From Prevotella sp. UBA7764 (GTDB lineage Bacteria > Bacteroidota > Bacteroidia > Bacteroidales > Bacteroidaceae): a DNA stretch of 13,818 nucleotides. The stretch is from contig DLDU01000015.1 in NCBI GenBank assembly GCA_002481295.1, positions 10,420-24,237 of the forward strand. The letters are read 5' to 3'. The notes beneath the pieces were generated by a model. It was not told the DNA's origin, ran no database searches, and saw nothing but the letters and a program-made list of their open reading frames with translations. The position numbers were made by a program, and so were the translations under genes. The stretch's first letter is position 1; every line of letters begins with the position of its first letter. Positions 1 through 6,974 of the stretch are shown here, piece after piece.

Positions 1-141
1 CGCATGGGCGGCCAGATGGGAGGTGATCGTGTTACCACTCAGAACCTCCGTGTATTAAAGGTGATTCCGGAGCAGAACCTGCTCATCGTGAAGGGTTCTT
101 TCGCCGGTTGCAATGGTTCAACAGTTTTAATTGAGAAGTAA
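1..141 (+). CDS. rplC: 50S ribosomal protein uL3 (L3), C-terminal end only
   Basis: This is the last 46 codons of uL3, an early-assembling 23S rRNA-binding protein whose long loop reaches toward the peptidyl transferase centre. The visible residues begin [18 protein letters not shown], which matches the family's conserved glycine-rich stretch followed by RVTxQNL, and end in VKGSFAG...STVLIEK, the usual final beta strands. The 5' part lies outside the window, so start and full length cannot be judged. Its TAA stop shares one base with the rplD start (TAATG), which suggests translational coupling. Its position directly before rplD is the standard S10-operon order. Confidence 0.95.
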   Translation, partial: RMGGQMGGDRVTTQNLRVLKVIPEQNLLIVKGSFAGCNGSTVLIEK

Positions 142-770
142 TGGAAGTTAGTGTTTTGAATATCAACGGTCAGGAGACCGGACGCAAGGTGGCCCTGAAC
201 GACGCCATCTTTGGCATTGAGCCTAACGATCATGTCATCTACCTCGATGTGAAGCAGTATCTCGCCAACCAGCGCCAGGGCACTGCCAAGGCTAAGGAAA
301 GAAGCGAGCACGCTGGTTCTACCCGAAAGCTCGGACGCCAAAAAGGTGGCGGCGGCGCACGTCGTGGTGACATCAACTCACCGTTGCTCAAGGGTGGTGG
401 CCGCGTTTTCGGTCCTCAGCCCCGTGACTATGGTTTTAAGCTCAACAAGAAAGTAAAAGTTCTTGCTCGTAAGTCTGCTCTGTCTTACAAGGCTCAGGAG
501 AATGCCATCATCGTGGTGGAAGATTTCAATCTTGAGGCTCCTAAGACTAAAGATTTTGTAAATATCACTAAAAATCTTAAAGTTGACGGCAAGAAAGCAC
601 TTGTAGTTTTGCCAGGTATAAATAAAAACGTATATTTGTCCGCTCGTAACATCGAAAAGGCTGAAGTGATGTCAGCTGATCAGCTCAATACGTACAAAGT
701 TTTGAACGCTGATGTACTCGTCGTCGCTGAAAGTTCTTTGAAGACTATCGACAACATCTTGGATAAGTAA
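141..770 (+). CDS. rplD: 50S ribosomal protein uL4 (L4)
   Basis: uL4 binds 23S rRNA domain I and, with uL22, lines the narrowest part of the nascent-chain exit tunnel. At 209 residues it has normal family length. The globular N-terminus is followed by the long basic, glycine-rich tunnel loop (about residues 45-100), including [20 protein letters not shown] and [13 protein letters not shown], both characteristic of the family. The start overlaps the rplC stop by one base and has no clear Shine-Dalgarno. In E. coli L4 also represses its own operon through the S10 leader; that leader would lie upstream of this window, so such control cannot be assessed. The 3' third is visibly more A/T-rich than the rest and contains a promoter-like sequence, listed separately. 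Confidence 0.98.
   Translation: MEVSVLNINGQETGRKVALNDAIFGIEPNDHVIYLDVKQYLANQRQGTAKAKERSEHAGSTRKLGRQKGGGGARRGDINSPLLKGGGRVFGPQPRDYGFKLNKKVKVLARKSALSYKAQENAIIVVEDFNLEAPKTKDFVNITKNLKVDGKKALVVLPGINKNVYLSARNIEKAEVMSADQLNTYKVLNADVLVVAESSLKTIDNILDK
608..638 (+). promoter_or_regulatory. Candidate internal promoter inside rplD
   Basis: TTTG (608-611), exactly 19 bases, then TATATTTG (631-638): this matches the Bacteroidota promoter pattern TTTG-N19-21-TAnnTTTG at every specified base. A second -7-like box, TAGTTTTG (604-611), overlaps the first element and has GTTG 18 bases upstream. The surrounding 100 bases of rplD are A/T-rich and use codons such as ATA, GTA and TTG that are uncommon elsewhere in the window. 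If active, transcription would start near 645 and feed rplW onward. This rests on sequence pattern only. Confidence 0.4.
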
Positions 771-776
771 TAATTT

Positions 777-781
777 AGGAG
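777..781 (+). promoter_or_regulatory. Shine-Dalgarno sequence of rplW (AGGAG)
   Basis: AGGAG lies 10 bases before the rplW ATG, in the short gap after rplD. Most starts in this window lack such a sequence, so it is noteworthy. The spacing is slightly long. Confidence 0.5.
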
Positions 782-791
782 ACAAAGTATT

Positions 792-1088
792 ATGGTATAT
801 ATCATCAAACCCCTGGTCACAGAGAAGATGAATAACATTACAGACAAACGCGCAAACCGCTACGGTTTCGTCGTTCGCCCAGAGGCTAATAAGCTCCAAA
901 TCAAGAAAGAGGTCGAGAGTCTGTATCATGTTACAGTAGAGGATGTGAACACAATGCGCTACGCTGGCAAGCGCTCCAGCCGCTATACCAAGGCAGGCTT
1001 GATCCGCGGTCAGAAGAACGCATTCAAGAAGGCTATCGTCACCCTGAAGGATGGTGAGGCCATCGATTTTTACAGCAATATAAAATAA
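792..1088 (+). CDS. rplW: 50S ribosomal protein uL23 (L23)
   Basis: uL23 sits at the tunnel exit of the large subunit and is the docking point for trigger factor, SRP and the Sec translocon. The 98 residues start with IIKPLVTEKMN, the conserved first helix. Glu11 in VTEK corresponds to the E. coli residue (E18) that contacts trigger factor. A basic middle segment follows (AGKRSSRYTKAGLIRGQK), then the closing strand AIVTLKDGEAIDF. Length and order are normal. An AGGAG precedes the start by 10 bases. The stop is only three bases before rplB. Confidence 0.97.
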   Translation: MVYIIKPLVTEKMNNITDKRANRYGFVVRPEANKLQIKKEVESLYHVTVEDVNTMRYAGKRSSRYTKAGLIRGQKNAFKKAIVTLKDGEAIDFYSNIK

Positions 1089-1091
1089 AAA

Positions 1092-1919
1092 ATGGCAGTA
1101 CGTAAATTCAGCCCGGTAACTCCGGGTACAAGACACAAGGTTATTGGCACGTTCGAGGAGATTACTGCATCCGTGCCAGAGAAGTCTCTCGTTTACGGTA
1201 AGCGTTCTACCGGTGGTCGAAACAACACTGGTAAGATGACCATGCGCTACATCGGCGGTGGTCACAAGAAGAAGTATCGTCTGATCGACTTCAAGCGAGA
1301 GAAAGATGGTGTTCCTGCTGTAGTAAAGACAATCGAGTACGATCCTAACAGATCGGCTCGTATTGCTCTTCTGTTCTACGCAGATGGTGAAAAACGTTAC
1401 ATCATTGCTCCTAACGGACTCAAGGTCGGTGACAAGCTGATGTCTGGCGCTGAGGCAGCTCCTGAAATCGGCAATGCTCTTCCACTGGCTAACATTCCTG
1501 TCGGTACCGTGATCCACAACATCGAGTTGCGTCCGGGACAGGGTGCACGCCTGGTTCGCTCGGCTGGTAACTTTGCTCAGTTAACTTCTCGTGATGGCAA
1601 CTACTGTGTCATCAAGCTTCCTTCCGGAGAGACTCGTCTGATCCTCTCCGCTTGCAAAGCCACTGTAGGTAGTGTCGGTAACTCTGACCACGCTCTTGAG
1701 CAGTCCGGTAAGGCCGGTCGCTCTCGTTGGCTCGGCCGTCGTCCTCACAACCGTGGTGTCGTGATGAACCCTGTCGATCACCCGATGGGTGGTGGCGAAG
1801 GACGTCAGTCTGGTGGTCATCCACGCTCTCGCAAGGGCTTGTATGCTAAGGGTCTCAAGACTCGTGCACCTAAGAAGCTCTCGAACAAGTACATTATCGA
1901 AAGAGCTAACAAGAAGTAA
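1092..1919 (+). CDS. rplB: 50S ribosomal protein uL2 (L2)
   Basis: uL2 is among the most conserved large-subunit proteins; it is needed for subunit joining and peptidyl transferase activity. The 275 residues match the family length. Landmarks are [20 protein letters not shown] near residues 42-61, a central OB/SH3-type RNA-binding region ([19 protein letters not shown]), and the C-terminal signature [13 protein letters not shown]. His230 there corresponds to E. coli His229, reported to be important for activity. The ATG is preceded by an A run and no Shine-Dalgarno. The stop is followed 20 bases later by rpsS. Confidence 0.99.
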   Translation: MAVRKFSPVTPGTRHKVIGTFEEITASVPEKSLVYGKRSTGGRNNTGKMTMRYIGGGHKKKYRLIDFKREKDGVPAVVKTIEYDPNRSARIALLFYADGEKRYIIAPNGLKVGDKLMSGAEAAPEIGNALPLANIPVGTVIHNIELRPGQGARLVRSAGNFAQLTSRDGNYCVIKLPSGETRLILSACKATVGSVGNSDHALEQSGKAGRSRWLGRRPHNRGVVMNPVDHPMGGGEGRQSGGHPRSRKGLYAKGLKTRAPKKLSNKYIIERANKK

Positions 1920-1939
1920 TCAAGTAATTAGAGCAAATT

Positions 1940-2209
1940 ATGAGTCGTTCACTTAAAAAAGGTCCTTATATCAACGTTGCCCTCGAGAAGAAAATTCTCG
2001 CTATGAACGAGAGTGGCAAGAAGAGCGTCGTTAAGACTTGGGCCAGAGCATCCATGATTTCACCCGATTTCGTGGGTCACACTGTTGCTGTCCACAACGG
2101 TAATAAATTCATCCCTGTCTACATCACTGAGAACATGGTTGGACACAAGCTCGGTGAGTTCGCTATGACACGTCGCTTCGGCGGCCACTCTGGCAACAAC
2201 AAGAAGTAA
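1940..2209 (+). CDS. rpsS: 30S ribosomal protein uS19 (S19)
   Basis: uS19 is in the head of the small subunit, forms a complex with uS13 and contributes to bridge B1a. The 89 residues open with SRSLKKGPY and carry the family hallmarks [29 protein letters not shown] and a C-terminal basic patch ([15 protein letters not shown]). Length is typical. The start context is AAATTATG without a strong Shine-Dalgarno. It occupies its standard slot between rplB and rplV. Confidence 0.98.
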   Translation: MSRSLKKGPYINVALEKKILAMNESGKKSVVKTWARASMISPDFVGHTVAVHNGNKFIPVYITENMVGHKLGEFAMTRRFGGHSGNNKK

Positions 2210-2242
2210 TCAGGGCAAACCATTTAAAATGAGTAAACAATA

Positions 2243-2647
2243 ATGGGAGCAAGAAAACATATCGCGGCCGAGAAAATGAAAGAGGCCCGCAAGAACATGT
2301 ACTTCGCCAAGCTCAAGGGTGTGCCTTCTTCTCCACGGAAGATGCGTTACGTAGTAGACATGATCCGTGGCATGGAGGTCAACCGCGCACTTGGTATCCT
2401 GAAGTTCTCCAACAAGCATGCTGCTGCTGACATCGAAAAACTGCTTCGCTCAGCTATTGCCAACTGGGAAACCAAAAACGACCGTAAGGCCGAGGATGGT
2501 GAGCTGTATGTCAGCAAGGTCTTCGTTGATGAAGGCGTGACCATGAAACGTATGAGACCGGCACCGCAGGGCCGTGGCTATCGCATCCGTAAGCGTAGCA
2601 ATCACGTCACTCTCTTTGTTGATGCCAAAACTAATGACGAAAAATAA
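2243..2647 (+). CDS. rplV: 50S ribosomal protein uL22 (L22)
   Basis: uL22 touches all six 23S domains and sends a long beta-hairpin into the exit tunnel, where changes can alter macrolide sensitivity. Of 134 residues, the globular part includes [15 protein letters not shown] near 29-43. The hairpin lies at about 90-125, with [17 protein letters not shown] at its tip. The N-terminus is slightly longer than in E. coli (110 residues), as is common in this phylum. An alternative ATG at 2230 in the preceding gap is out of frame and is ignored. There is no Shine-Dalgarno. Confidence 0.97.
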   Translation: MGARKHIAAEKMKEARKNMYFAKLKGVPSSPRKMRYVVDMIRGMEVNRALGILKFSNKHAAADIEKLLRSAIANWETKNDRKAEDGELYVSKVFVDEGVTMKRMRPAPQGRGYRIRKRSNHVTLFVDAKTNDEK

Positions 2648-2655
2648 TAAATAGA

Positions 2656-3381
2656 ATGGGACAGAAAGTAAATCCAATAAGCAACCGTCTGGGTATTATC
2701 CGTGGTTGGGACTCAAATTGGTTCGGTGGCAAGGACTTCGGTGACAACCTCGTTGAGGACAAAAAGATCCGTCAGTACCTTAACAAGCGCTTGGAGAAAG
2801 CCAGCGTTTCACGCATCGTCATCGAGCGTACTTTGAAACTGGTTACCATCACTATTTGCACTGCCCGTCCGGGTATCGTCATTGGTAAAGGTGGAGCTGA
2901 TGTCGACAAACTGAAAGAGGAGCTCAAGAACCTCTTCAAGAAAGACATCCAGATCAACATCTTCGAGGTGAAGAAGCCTGAGCTTGATGCAAACATCGTC
3001 GGTCAGAACATCGCCAGCCAGATCGAGCATCTGATGGCTTACCGTCGCGCTATCAAGATGGCTGTTCAGAACACAATGCGTGCTGGTGCTGAGGGTATCA
3101 AGATCCAAATCTCCGGCCGTCTGAACGGTGCCGAGATGTCTCGTAAGGAGATGTACAAGGAGGGACGTACTCCTCTGCATACATTCCGTGCCGACATCGA
3201 CTACTGTCAGACAGAGGCCCTCACAAAAGTAGGCCTGCTGGGTATCAAGGTGTGGATCTGCCGCGGTGAGGTGTATGGCAAGCGTGAGCTCGCCCCCAAC
3301 TTCTCTCAGGAGAAGAACGAGCGCGGACGTAACGGCGGCCGTCAGAACCGTGGTGGCCGTAGAAGAAACAATAACCGCTAA
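2656..3381 (+). CDS. rpsC: 30S ribosomal protein uS3 (S3)
   Basis: uS3 lines the mRNA entry tunnel of the small subunit and supports the mRNA helicase activity of the ribosome. The 241 residues begin [14 protein letters not shown], typical of the family. A KH domain follows with its GxxG loop at GKGG (77-80). The C-terminal domain contains [20 protein letters not shown]; Arg130, Arg131 and Lys134 correspond to the E. coli helicase residues R131, R132 and K135. The last 25 or so residues form an Arg/Gly/Asn-rich tail ([19 protein letters not shown]) that looks disordered and RNA-binding. The gap to rplV is eight bases. Confidence 0.98.
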   Translation: MGQKVNPISNRLGIIRGWDSNWFGGKDFGDNLVEDKKIRQYLNKRLEKASVSRIVIERTLKLVTITICTARPGIVIGKGGADVDKLKEELKNLFKKDIQINIFEVKKPELDANIVGQNIASQIEHLMAYRRAIKMAVQNTMRAGAEGIKIQISGRLNGAEMSRKEMYKEGRTPLHTFRADIDYCQTEALTKVGLLGIKVWICRGEVYGKRELAPNFSQEKNERGRNGGRQNRGGRRRNNNR

Positions 3382-3395
3382 AAGTAGAAGCTACA

Positions 3396-3824
3396 ATGTT
3401 ACAGCCAAAAAGAGTAAAATATAGAAGACCTCAAGACGGGCGCGGCAACAAAGGCAACGCCCACAGAGGTACTGAGCTGGCTTTCGGAACCTTTGGCATC
3501 AAGACACTTGAGGCTAAATGGCTCGACAGCCGTCAGATCGAGGCAGCCCGTGTAGCTGTCAACCGTTATATGAATCGTGAAGGTCAGGTGTGGATCCGTA
3601 TCTTCCCTGACAAACCTATCACTCGCAAGCCTGCTGATGTCCGTATGGGTAAAGGTAAGGGTGATCCTGCTGGATGGGTAGCTCCCGTAACTCCGGGACG
3701 TATCCTCTTCGAGGTAGAGGGCGTGAGCCTGGCAGTGGCAAAAGAGGCACTGCGCTTGGCCGCTCAGAAACTCCCAGTCAAGACTAAGTTCGTCATCAGA
3801 CGCGATTTTGATAAAAACGCTTAA
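3396..3824 (+). CDS. rplP: 50S ribosomal protein uL16 (L16)
   Basis: uL16 is a late-assembling large-subunit protein that contacts A-site tRNA and organises the elbow region near 23S helix 38. The 142 residues contain the full set of hallmarks: an N-terminal [31 protein letters not shown], and the loop [20 protein letters not shown], which approaches the peptidyl transferase centre. Arg83 in RMGKGKG aligns with the arginine that is hydroxylated in E. coli L16; whether it is modified here is unknown. The next gene, rpmC, starts two bases after the stop. Confidence 0.98.
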   Translation: MLQPKRVKYRRPQDGRGNKGNAHRGTELAFGTFGIKTLEAKWLDSRQIEAARVAVNRYMNREGQVWIRIFPDKPITRKPADVRMGKGKGDPAGWVAPVTPGRILFEVEGVSLAVAKEALRLAAQKLPVKTKFVIRRDFDKNA

Positions 3825-3826
3825 TT

Positions 3827-4021
3827 ATGAAGATTAAAGAAATTACAGAACTCGCCGACAAGGACCTGCGCGAGAAGCTGGAGCAGACTGAGGCAGCTTT
3901 GAATCAGATGAAGCTCAACCATCAGGTAACTCCGCTCGAGAATCCATCCACGATTAAGGCTACGCGTCGCGACATCGCACGGATGAAAACCGTGCTCCGC
4001 CAGAGAGAACTTAATAAATAA
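3827..4021 (+). CDS. rpmC: 50S ribosomal protein uL29 (L29)
   Basis: uL29 is a small two-helix protein beside uL23 at the tunnel exit. The 64 residues form a helical hairpin: [20 protein letters not shown] in the first helix, then a second helix ending in the family signature [13 protein letters not shown]. The charge pattern and length are normal. The start lies in a TTAATTATG context two bases after rplP, with no Shine-Dalgarno, so reinitiation after rplP is plausible. Confidence 0.96.
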   Translation: MKIKEITELADKDLREKLEQTEAALNQMKLNHQVTPLENPSTIKATRRDIARMKTVLRQRELNK

Positions 4022-4032
4022 TTCACGGACAG

Positions 4033-4290
4033 ATGGAAAAGAGAAATTTAAGAAAGGTAAGACAGGGTGTGGTGATCAGCGACAAGATGGAAAAAACCAT
4101 CGTCGTAGCTGCCAAGTTCAAGGAGATGCACCCTATTTATGGTAAGTTTGTCCAGAAGACTAAAAAATACCACGCTCATGACGAGAACAACGAGGCTCAT
4201 GTAGGTGACACTGTTCAGATCATGGAGACTCGTCCACTCTCTAAGACTAAGAGATGGAGATTAGTACAAATCGTAGAAAAAGCTAAGTAA
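4033..4290 (+). CDS. rpsQ: 30S ribosomal protein uS17 (S17)
   Basis: uS17 is an OB-fold protein that binds 16S rRNA early in small-subunit assembly. The 85 residues show [19 protein letters not shown] at the N-terminus, [19 protein letters not shown] in the centre and the C-terminal [14 protein letters not shown], all diagnostic. Length is typical. The start ATG follows rpmC by 11 bases with C at -3 and no Shine-Dalgarno. It closes the S10-type section, and rplN starts only two bases after its stop, so there is no sign of a transcriptional break here. Confidence 0.97.
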   Translation: MEKRNLRKVRQGVVISDKMEKTIVVAAKFKEMHPIYGKFVQKTKKYHAHDENNEAHVGDTVQIMETRPLSKTKRWRLVQIVEKAK

Positions 4291-4292
4291 TC

Positions 4293-4658
4293 ATGATACA
4301 GGCATTATCAAAACTTACAGTATGTGATAACAGCGGCGCACGCGAGGCAATGTGCATCCGTGTTCTCGGTGGTACCGGCCGTCGTTACGCCAGTGTGGGT
4401 GACGTCATCGTTGTGGCTGTACAGAATGTCATCCCTTCCAGTGACTTGAAGAAAGGTGCAGTATCTAAGGCTTTGATCGTTCGCACGAAGAAGGAAATCC
4501 GTCGTCCCGACGGATCTTACATCCGCTTCGACGACAACGCTTGTGTGCTGCTTAACAACGCTGGTGAACTTCGTGGAAGCCGTATCTTCGGCCCCGTGGC
4601 CCGTGAGCTTCGCGCTGTCAACATGAAGGTCGTCTCCCTCGCACCTGAGGTGCTTTAA
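4293..4658 (+). CDS. rplN: 50S ribosomal protein uL14 (L14)
   Basis: uL14 lies at the subunit interface beside bL19, forms intersubunit bridges and is the binding site of the silencing factor RsfS. The 121 residues match the family end to end: [20 protein letters not shown] at the N-terminus, the central loop [20 protein letters not shown], and the C-terminal [13 protein letters not shown] followed by [11 protein letters not shown]. In E. coli this gene begins the spc operon. Here only two bases separate it from rpsQ, so the S10 and spc genes are probably one transcript at this point. Confidence 0.98.
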   Translation: MIQALSKLTVCDNSGAREAMCIRVLGGTGRRYASVGDVIVVAVQNVIPSSDLKKGAVSKALIVRTKKEIRRPDGSYIRFDDNACVLLNNAGELRGSRIFGPVARELRAVNMKVVSLAPEVL

Positions 4659-4675
4659 TTCTAAAACGTACACGA

Positions 4676-4993
4676 ATGAATAAGTTACATATCAAAAAAG
4701 ACGATACCGTGATTGTCCGCACCGGTAGTGATAAGGGCAAGACCGGTAAAGTGCTCAAAGTGCTGGTTAAAGAAAACCGCGCCATCGTGGAAGGCATCAA
4801 CATGGTGTCAAAGAGCACAAAGCCTTCAGCTAAGAATCCTCAGGGTGGTATCGTTAAGCAGGAGGCTCCTATTCACATCTCTAATTTGGGACTTATCGAC
4901 CCGAAGAGCGGCAAGGCTACCCGTATCGCTATCAAGCGCGAGGGTAAGACTGTCACTCGTATCGCTAAAAAATCAGGGGAGGAGATTAAGTAA
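4676..4993 (+). CDS. rplX: 50S ribosomal protein uL24 (L24)
   Basis: uL24 is one of the assembly-initiator proteins of the large subunit and binds the 5' end of 23S rRNA. The 105 residues carry the KOW motif in the first 35 ([20 protein letters not shown]), followed by the family segments [13 protein letters not shown] and [18 protein letters not shown]. Length is normal. The final codons (SGEEIK) contain a GGGGAGGAG run that can serve as the Shine-Dalgarno of rplE, and the stop shares one base with the rplE start (TAATG). Confidence 0.97.
   Translation: MNKLHIKKDDTVIVRTGSDKGKTGKVLKVLVKENRAIVEGINMVSKSTKPSAKNPQGGIVKQEAPIHISNLGLIDPKSGKATRIAIKREGKTVTRIAKKSGEEIK
4976..4984 (+). promoter_or_regulatory. 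Shine-Dalgarno sequence of rplE inside rplX (GGGGAGGAG)
   Basis: GGGGAGGAG ends eight bases before the rplE ATG and lies within the last codons of rplX. It is among the strongest anti-16S matches in the window. The one-base overlap of the genes and this site point to coupled initiation of rplE. Confidence 0.55.
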
Positions 4994-5550
4994 TGGATAC
5001 AGCACAGTTAAAGAAAAAGTACAAGGAGGAGATCGCTCCTGCACTGCAGAAACAGTTCAACTACTCTTCAGCTATGCAGATCCCTGTTCTGAAGAAGATT
5101 GTCATCAACCAGGGCTTGGGTGATGCTACACAGGACAAGAAGATCGTGGATGTAGCCATTAACGAGATCACCGCAATCACAGGTCAGAAGGCTGTGGCAA
5201 CCTACTCTAAGAAGGATATCGCCAACTTCAAACTGCGTAAAGAGATGCCTATCGGTGTCATGGTGACTCTCCGTCGCGAGCGCATGTATGAGTTCCTTGA
5301 GAGACTCGTTCGTATCTCTCTGCCACGTATCCGTGACTTCAAGGGTATCAATACCAAGTTCGACGGTCGTGGTAACTACACATTGGGTATCACTGAGCAG
5401 ATCATCTTCCCGGAGATCAACATCGACCAGGTAGACCGCATCCAGGGTATGAATATTACCTTTGTGACTTCTGCCAAGACTGACGAGGAAGGTTTCGCTC
5501 TTCTGAAGGCCTTCGGTCTCCCATTTAAAAACGCTAAAAACGATAAATAA
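4993..5550 (+). CDS. rplE: 50S ribosomal protein uL5 (L5)
   Basis: uL5 binds 5S rRNA together with uL18 and forms bridge B1b with uS13 in the small-subunit head. The 185 residues include the conserved [16 protein letters not shown] (about 33-48), the tRNA-facing region [19 protein letters not shown], and the C-terminal [20 protein letters not shown]. Length is typical. In E. coli the start region of rplE mRNA is the uS8 repressor site. I do not see a convincing copy of the 16S helix 21 core here, although a strong Shine-Dalgarno is present. Confidence 0.98.
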   Translation: MDTAQLKKKYKEEIAPALQKQFNYSSAMQIPVLKKIVINQGLGDATQDKKIVDVAINEITAITGQKAVATYSKKDIANFKLRKEMPIGVMVTLRRERMYEFLERLVRISLPRIRDFKGINTKFDGRGNYTLGITEQIIFPEINIDQVDRIQGMNITFVTSAKTDEEGFALLKAFGLPFKNAKNDK

Positions 5551-5553
5551 GTT

Positions 5554-5856
5554 ATGGCAAAAGAATCAATGAAAGCCCGCGAGGTAAAGCGCGCTAAGCT
5601 CATCGCACGTTACGCTGAAAAGCGTGCAGCGCTGAAGAAGGTCATCGCTACTACCAATGATATCGCAGAGGCTTATGAGGCTGCCCGTAAACTTCAGGCT
5701 ATCCCTAAGAACGCTGACCCTATCCGTCTGCACAACCGTTGCAAGATCACCGGTCGTCCAAGAGGTTACATGCGTCAGTTCGGCATCTCACGTATTCAGT
5801 TCCGCGAGATGGCTTCTCAGGGCTTGATCCCCGGAGTCAAGAAGGCTAGCTGGTAA
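5554..5856 (+). CDS. rpsN: 30S ribosomal protein uS14 (S14), long zinc-free form
   Basis: uS14 is a head protein next to uS3, uS10 and uS19. At 100 residues this is the long form: [20 protein letters not shown] at the N-terminus and RNRC-type core [20 protein letters not shown], ending in [11 protein letters not shown]. Only one cysteine is present, so the four-cysteine zinc site of the short form is missing and the protein should not need zinc. The last codons (GCTAGCTGG) and the stop lead directly into the structured rpsN-rpsH gap, so a terminating ribosome could influence that RNA. Confidence 0.97.
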   Translation: MAKESMKAREVKRAKLIARYAEKRAALKKVIATTNDIAEAYEAARKLQAIPKNADPIRLHNRCKITGRPRGYMRQFGISRIQFREMASQGLIPGVKKASW

Positions 5857-5862
5857 CTCACC

Positions 5863-5911
5863 TTTCACTACAGGTTGGTGGCTGGCTAGTGGGACGCCAG
5901 CGCCTGACCTG
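5863..5911 (+). ncRNA. Candidate structured cis-RNA between rpsN and rpsH (hairpin/pseudoknot)
   Basis: The 115-base rpsN-rpsH gap holds no reading frame but clear base-pairing. Hairpin form: CAGGTTGG (5871-5878) pairs with CCTGACCTG (5904-5911, two G-U pairs), then a 2x2 internal loop, then GCTGGC (5881-5886) with GCCAGC (5896-5901), capped by nine bases. Alternative form: CACTA (5866-5870) is exactly complementary to TAGTG (5887-5891) in that cap. With the GCTGGC/GCCAGC helix kept, this makes a compact H-type pseudoknot (5 and 6 bp, loops of 10, 0 and 4). The full lower stem and the pseudoknot are hard to form together, which suggests two states. It may control rpsH and downstream genes. 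Function is inferred; the family is unknown to me. Confidence 0.45.
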
Positions 5912-5929
5912 ATTACAAGATCATTTTTT
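5910..5929 (+). promoter_or_regulatory. Weak hairpin plus U tract, attenuator-like
   Basis: TGAT (5910-5913) pairs with ATCA (5920-5923) around a six-base loop and is followed at once by six T (5924-5929). Four A/T-rich pairs are too weak for a strong terminator. The arm shares bases 5910-5911 with the foot of the preceding hairpin, so the two compete. This is pattern only. Confidence 0.2.
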
Positions 5930-5936
5930 AATATTG

Positions 5937-5951
5937 TCGGGGTAGTCCCGA
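5937..5951 (+). promoter_or_regulatory. Small GC hairpin 20 bases before rpsH
   Basis: TCGGG (5937-5941) is perfectly complementary to CCCGA (5947-5951) with a five-base loop GTAGT. It lies just upstream of the A/T-rich rpsH start region, leaving 20 unpaired bases before the ATG. It could mark the edge of the ribosome landing site or bind a regulator. It is not followed by a T run, so it is not a terminator. Confidence 0.35.
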
Positions 5952-5971
5952 TTAATTAAACATTTATATTT

Positions 5972-6367
5972 ATGACAGATCCAATTGCCGATTATCTGAC
6001 AAGACTCAGAAACGCTATCATGGCTCACCATCGTGTGGTCGAGGTTCCTGCGTCTAACTTGAAGAAGTCTATCACAAAGATTCTCTTCGAGAAGGGTTAC
6101 ATCCTGAACTATAAGTTCATCGAAGATGGCCCTCAGGGTACTATCAAGGTTGCCTTGAAGTACAATCCTGAAACCAAGCAAAACGCTATCAAGTGTTTGA
6201 AGCGCGTCTCTACTCCTGGTCTTCGCCGTTATACAGGATATAAAGACATGCCGAGAGTAATTAACGGACTGGGTATCGCCATCTTATCTACGTCCAAGGG
6301 TGTCATGACCGACAAGGAGGCTGCTGATCTTAAGATCGGTGGTGAGGTTCTTTGCTATGTTTATTAA
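5972..6367 (+). CDS. rpsH: 30S ribosomal protein uS8 (S8)
   Basis: uS8 binds the central domain of 16S rRNA (helix 21) early in assembly and in E. coli also represses the spc operon by binding mRNA. The 131 residues begin MTDPIADYLTRLRNAIMAHH and end with the RNA-binding signature STSKGVMTDKEAADLKIGGE, as in the family. It follows the only long gap within the spc section, which holds structured RNA. Since uS8 is a known translational repressor, the protein itself is one candidate ligand. The start has T at -3 and no Shine-Dalgarno, with very A/T-rich DNA just upstream. Confidence 0.98.
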   Translation: MTDPIADYLTRLRNAIMAHHRVVEVPASNLKKSITKILFEKGYILNYKFIEDGPQGTIKVALKYNPETKQNAIKCLKRVSTPGLRRYTGYKDMPRVINGLGIAILSTSKGVMTDKEAADLKIGGEVLCYVY

Positions 6368-6375
6368 TAGGAGGT
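6368..6375 (+). promoter_or_regulatory. Consensus Shine-Dalgarno of rplF (TAGGAGGT)
   Basis: TAGGAGGT contains the full AGGAGG core and ends six bases before the ATG at 6382 (seven from the last G). It decides the start: the in-frame upstream ATG at 6352 lies inside rpsH, lacks such a site and would add ten unconserved residues. Confidence 0.7.
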
Positions 6376-6381
6376 TACAAG

Positions 6382-6954
6382 ATGTCTAGAATAGGAAAAT
6401 TGCCAATTCACGTACCGGCAGGTGTTACAGTTAATTTCGACGAGAAATCTTCTGTTGTTACTGCTAAAGGTCCTAAGGGTGAACTCTCTCAGCAGATTGA
6501 TCCTTCTATTAAGTTTGATTTCCAGGACGGTGTCATCACACTTTCTGTCGACGAGAACAGCCCCGTCGACTACAAGCAGAAGCAGGCTTTCCACGGCCTC
6601 TATCGCGCACTGATCAACAACATGATCGTTGGCGTGAGCGAGGGCTTCAAGAAGGAGCTGGAGCTTGTAGGTGTTGGTTATCGTGTCAGCAACCAGGGCA
6701 ACCTGATTGAGTTCTCTTTGGGTTATACTCACCCTATCTTCATCGAGCTTCCTAAGGAAGTAAAGGTTGAGACAAAGTCTGAGCGTAACCAGAACCCTCT
6801 CATCACTCTGGAGTGTGCCGACAAGCAGTTGCTGGGTCTCATTTGTGCTAAAATCCGTTCTTTCCGCAAACCTGAGCCTTACAAGGGTAAGGGTGTCCTG
6901 TTCAAGGGTGAAGTCATCCGCAGAAAGTCTGGTAAGACCGCTGCAGCTAAGTAA
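6382..6954 (+). CDS. rplF: 50S ribosomal protein uL6 (L6)
   Basis: uL6 sits near the sarcin-ricin loop and the factor-binding site of the large subunit. With the start at MSRIGKLPIHVPAG the protein has 190 residues. This start is preferred over an in-frame ATG 30 bases upstream because of the AGGAGG site and because conservation begins at MSRIGK. The two repeated domains are visible: the first ends around HGLYRALINNMIVGVSEGF, and the second has ELVGVGYRVSNQG and the C-terminal signature KPEPYKGKG. A short Lys/Ala-rich tail follows. The gap after rpsH is 14 bases. Confidence 0.97.
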   Translation: MSRIGKLPIHVPAGVTVNFDEKSSVVTAKGPKGELSQQIDPSIKFDFQDGVITLSVDENSPVDYKQKQAFHGLYRALINNMIVGVSEGFKKELELVGVGYRVSNQGNLIEFSLGYTHPIFIELPKEVKVETKSERNQNPLITLECADKQLLGLICAKIRSFRKPEPYKGKGVLFKGEVIRRKSGKTAAAK

Positions 6955-6974
6955 TTTTATAAGATTTTACTATT

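Noticed and set aside
672..1517. Long open frame of 281 codons on the - strand across rplD, rplW and rplB
   Set aside because: It lies fully antisense to three certain ribosomal protein genes, has no recognisable domain, and is explained by codon bias on the other strand.
4960..5030. E. coli-type uS8 repressor site at the rplE start
   Set aside because: I could not recognise the conserved helix 21-like core; only a strong SD is evident.
4713..5123. Second + strand frame of 136 codons over rplX and rplE
   Set aside because: It is out of frame with two certain genes and its product (Ser/Leu/Arg-rich) looks like a frame shadow.
5457..5464. TACCTTTG inside rplE, and similar TAAGTTTG boxes at 4143 and 6510
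   Set aside because: No TTTG at the proper upstream spacing. About three isolated TAnnTTTG matches are expected by chance on one strand of this length.
5929..5936. TAATATTG before rpsH as a promoter -7 box
   Set aside because: One mismatch to TAnnTTTG and no -33 element; too weak to list.
6352..6381. Upstream ATG that would extend uL6 by ten residues
   Set aside because: It overlaps rpsH, lacks an SD and adds unconserved residues; the ATG at 6382 has AGGAGG and begins MSRIGK.
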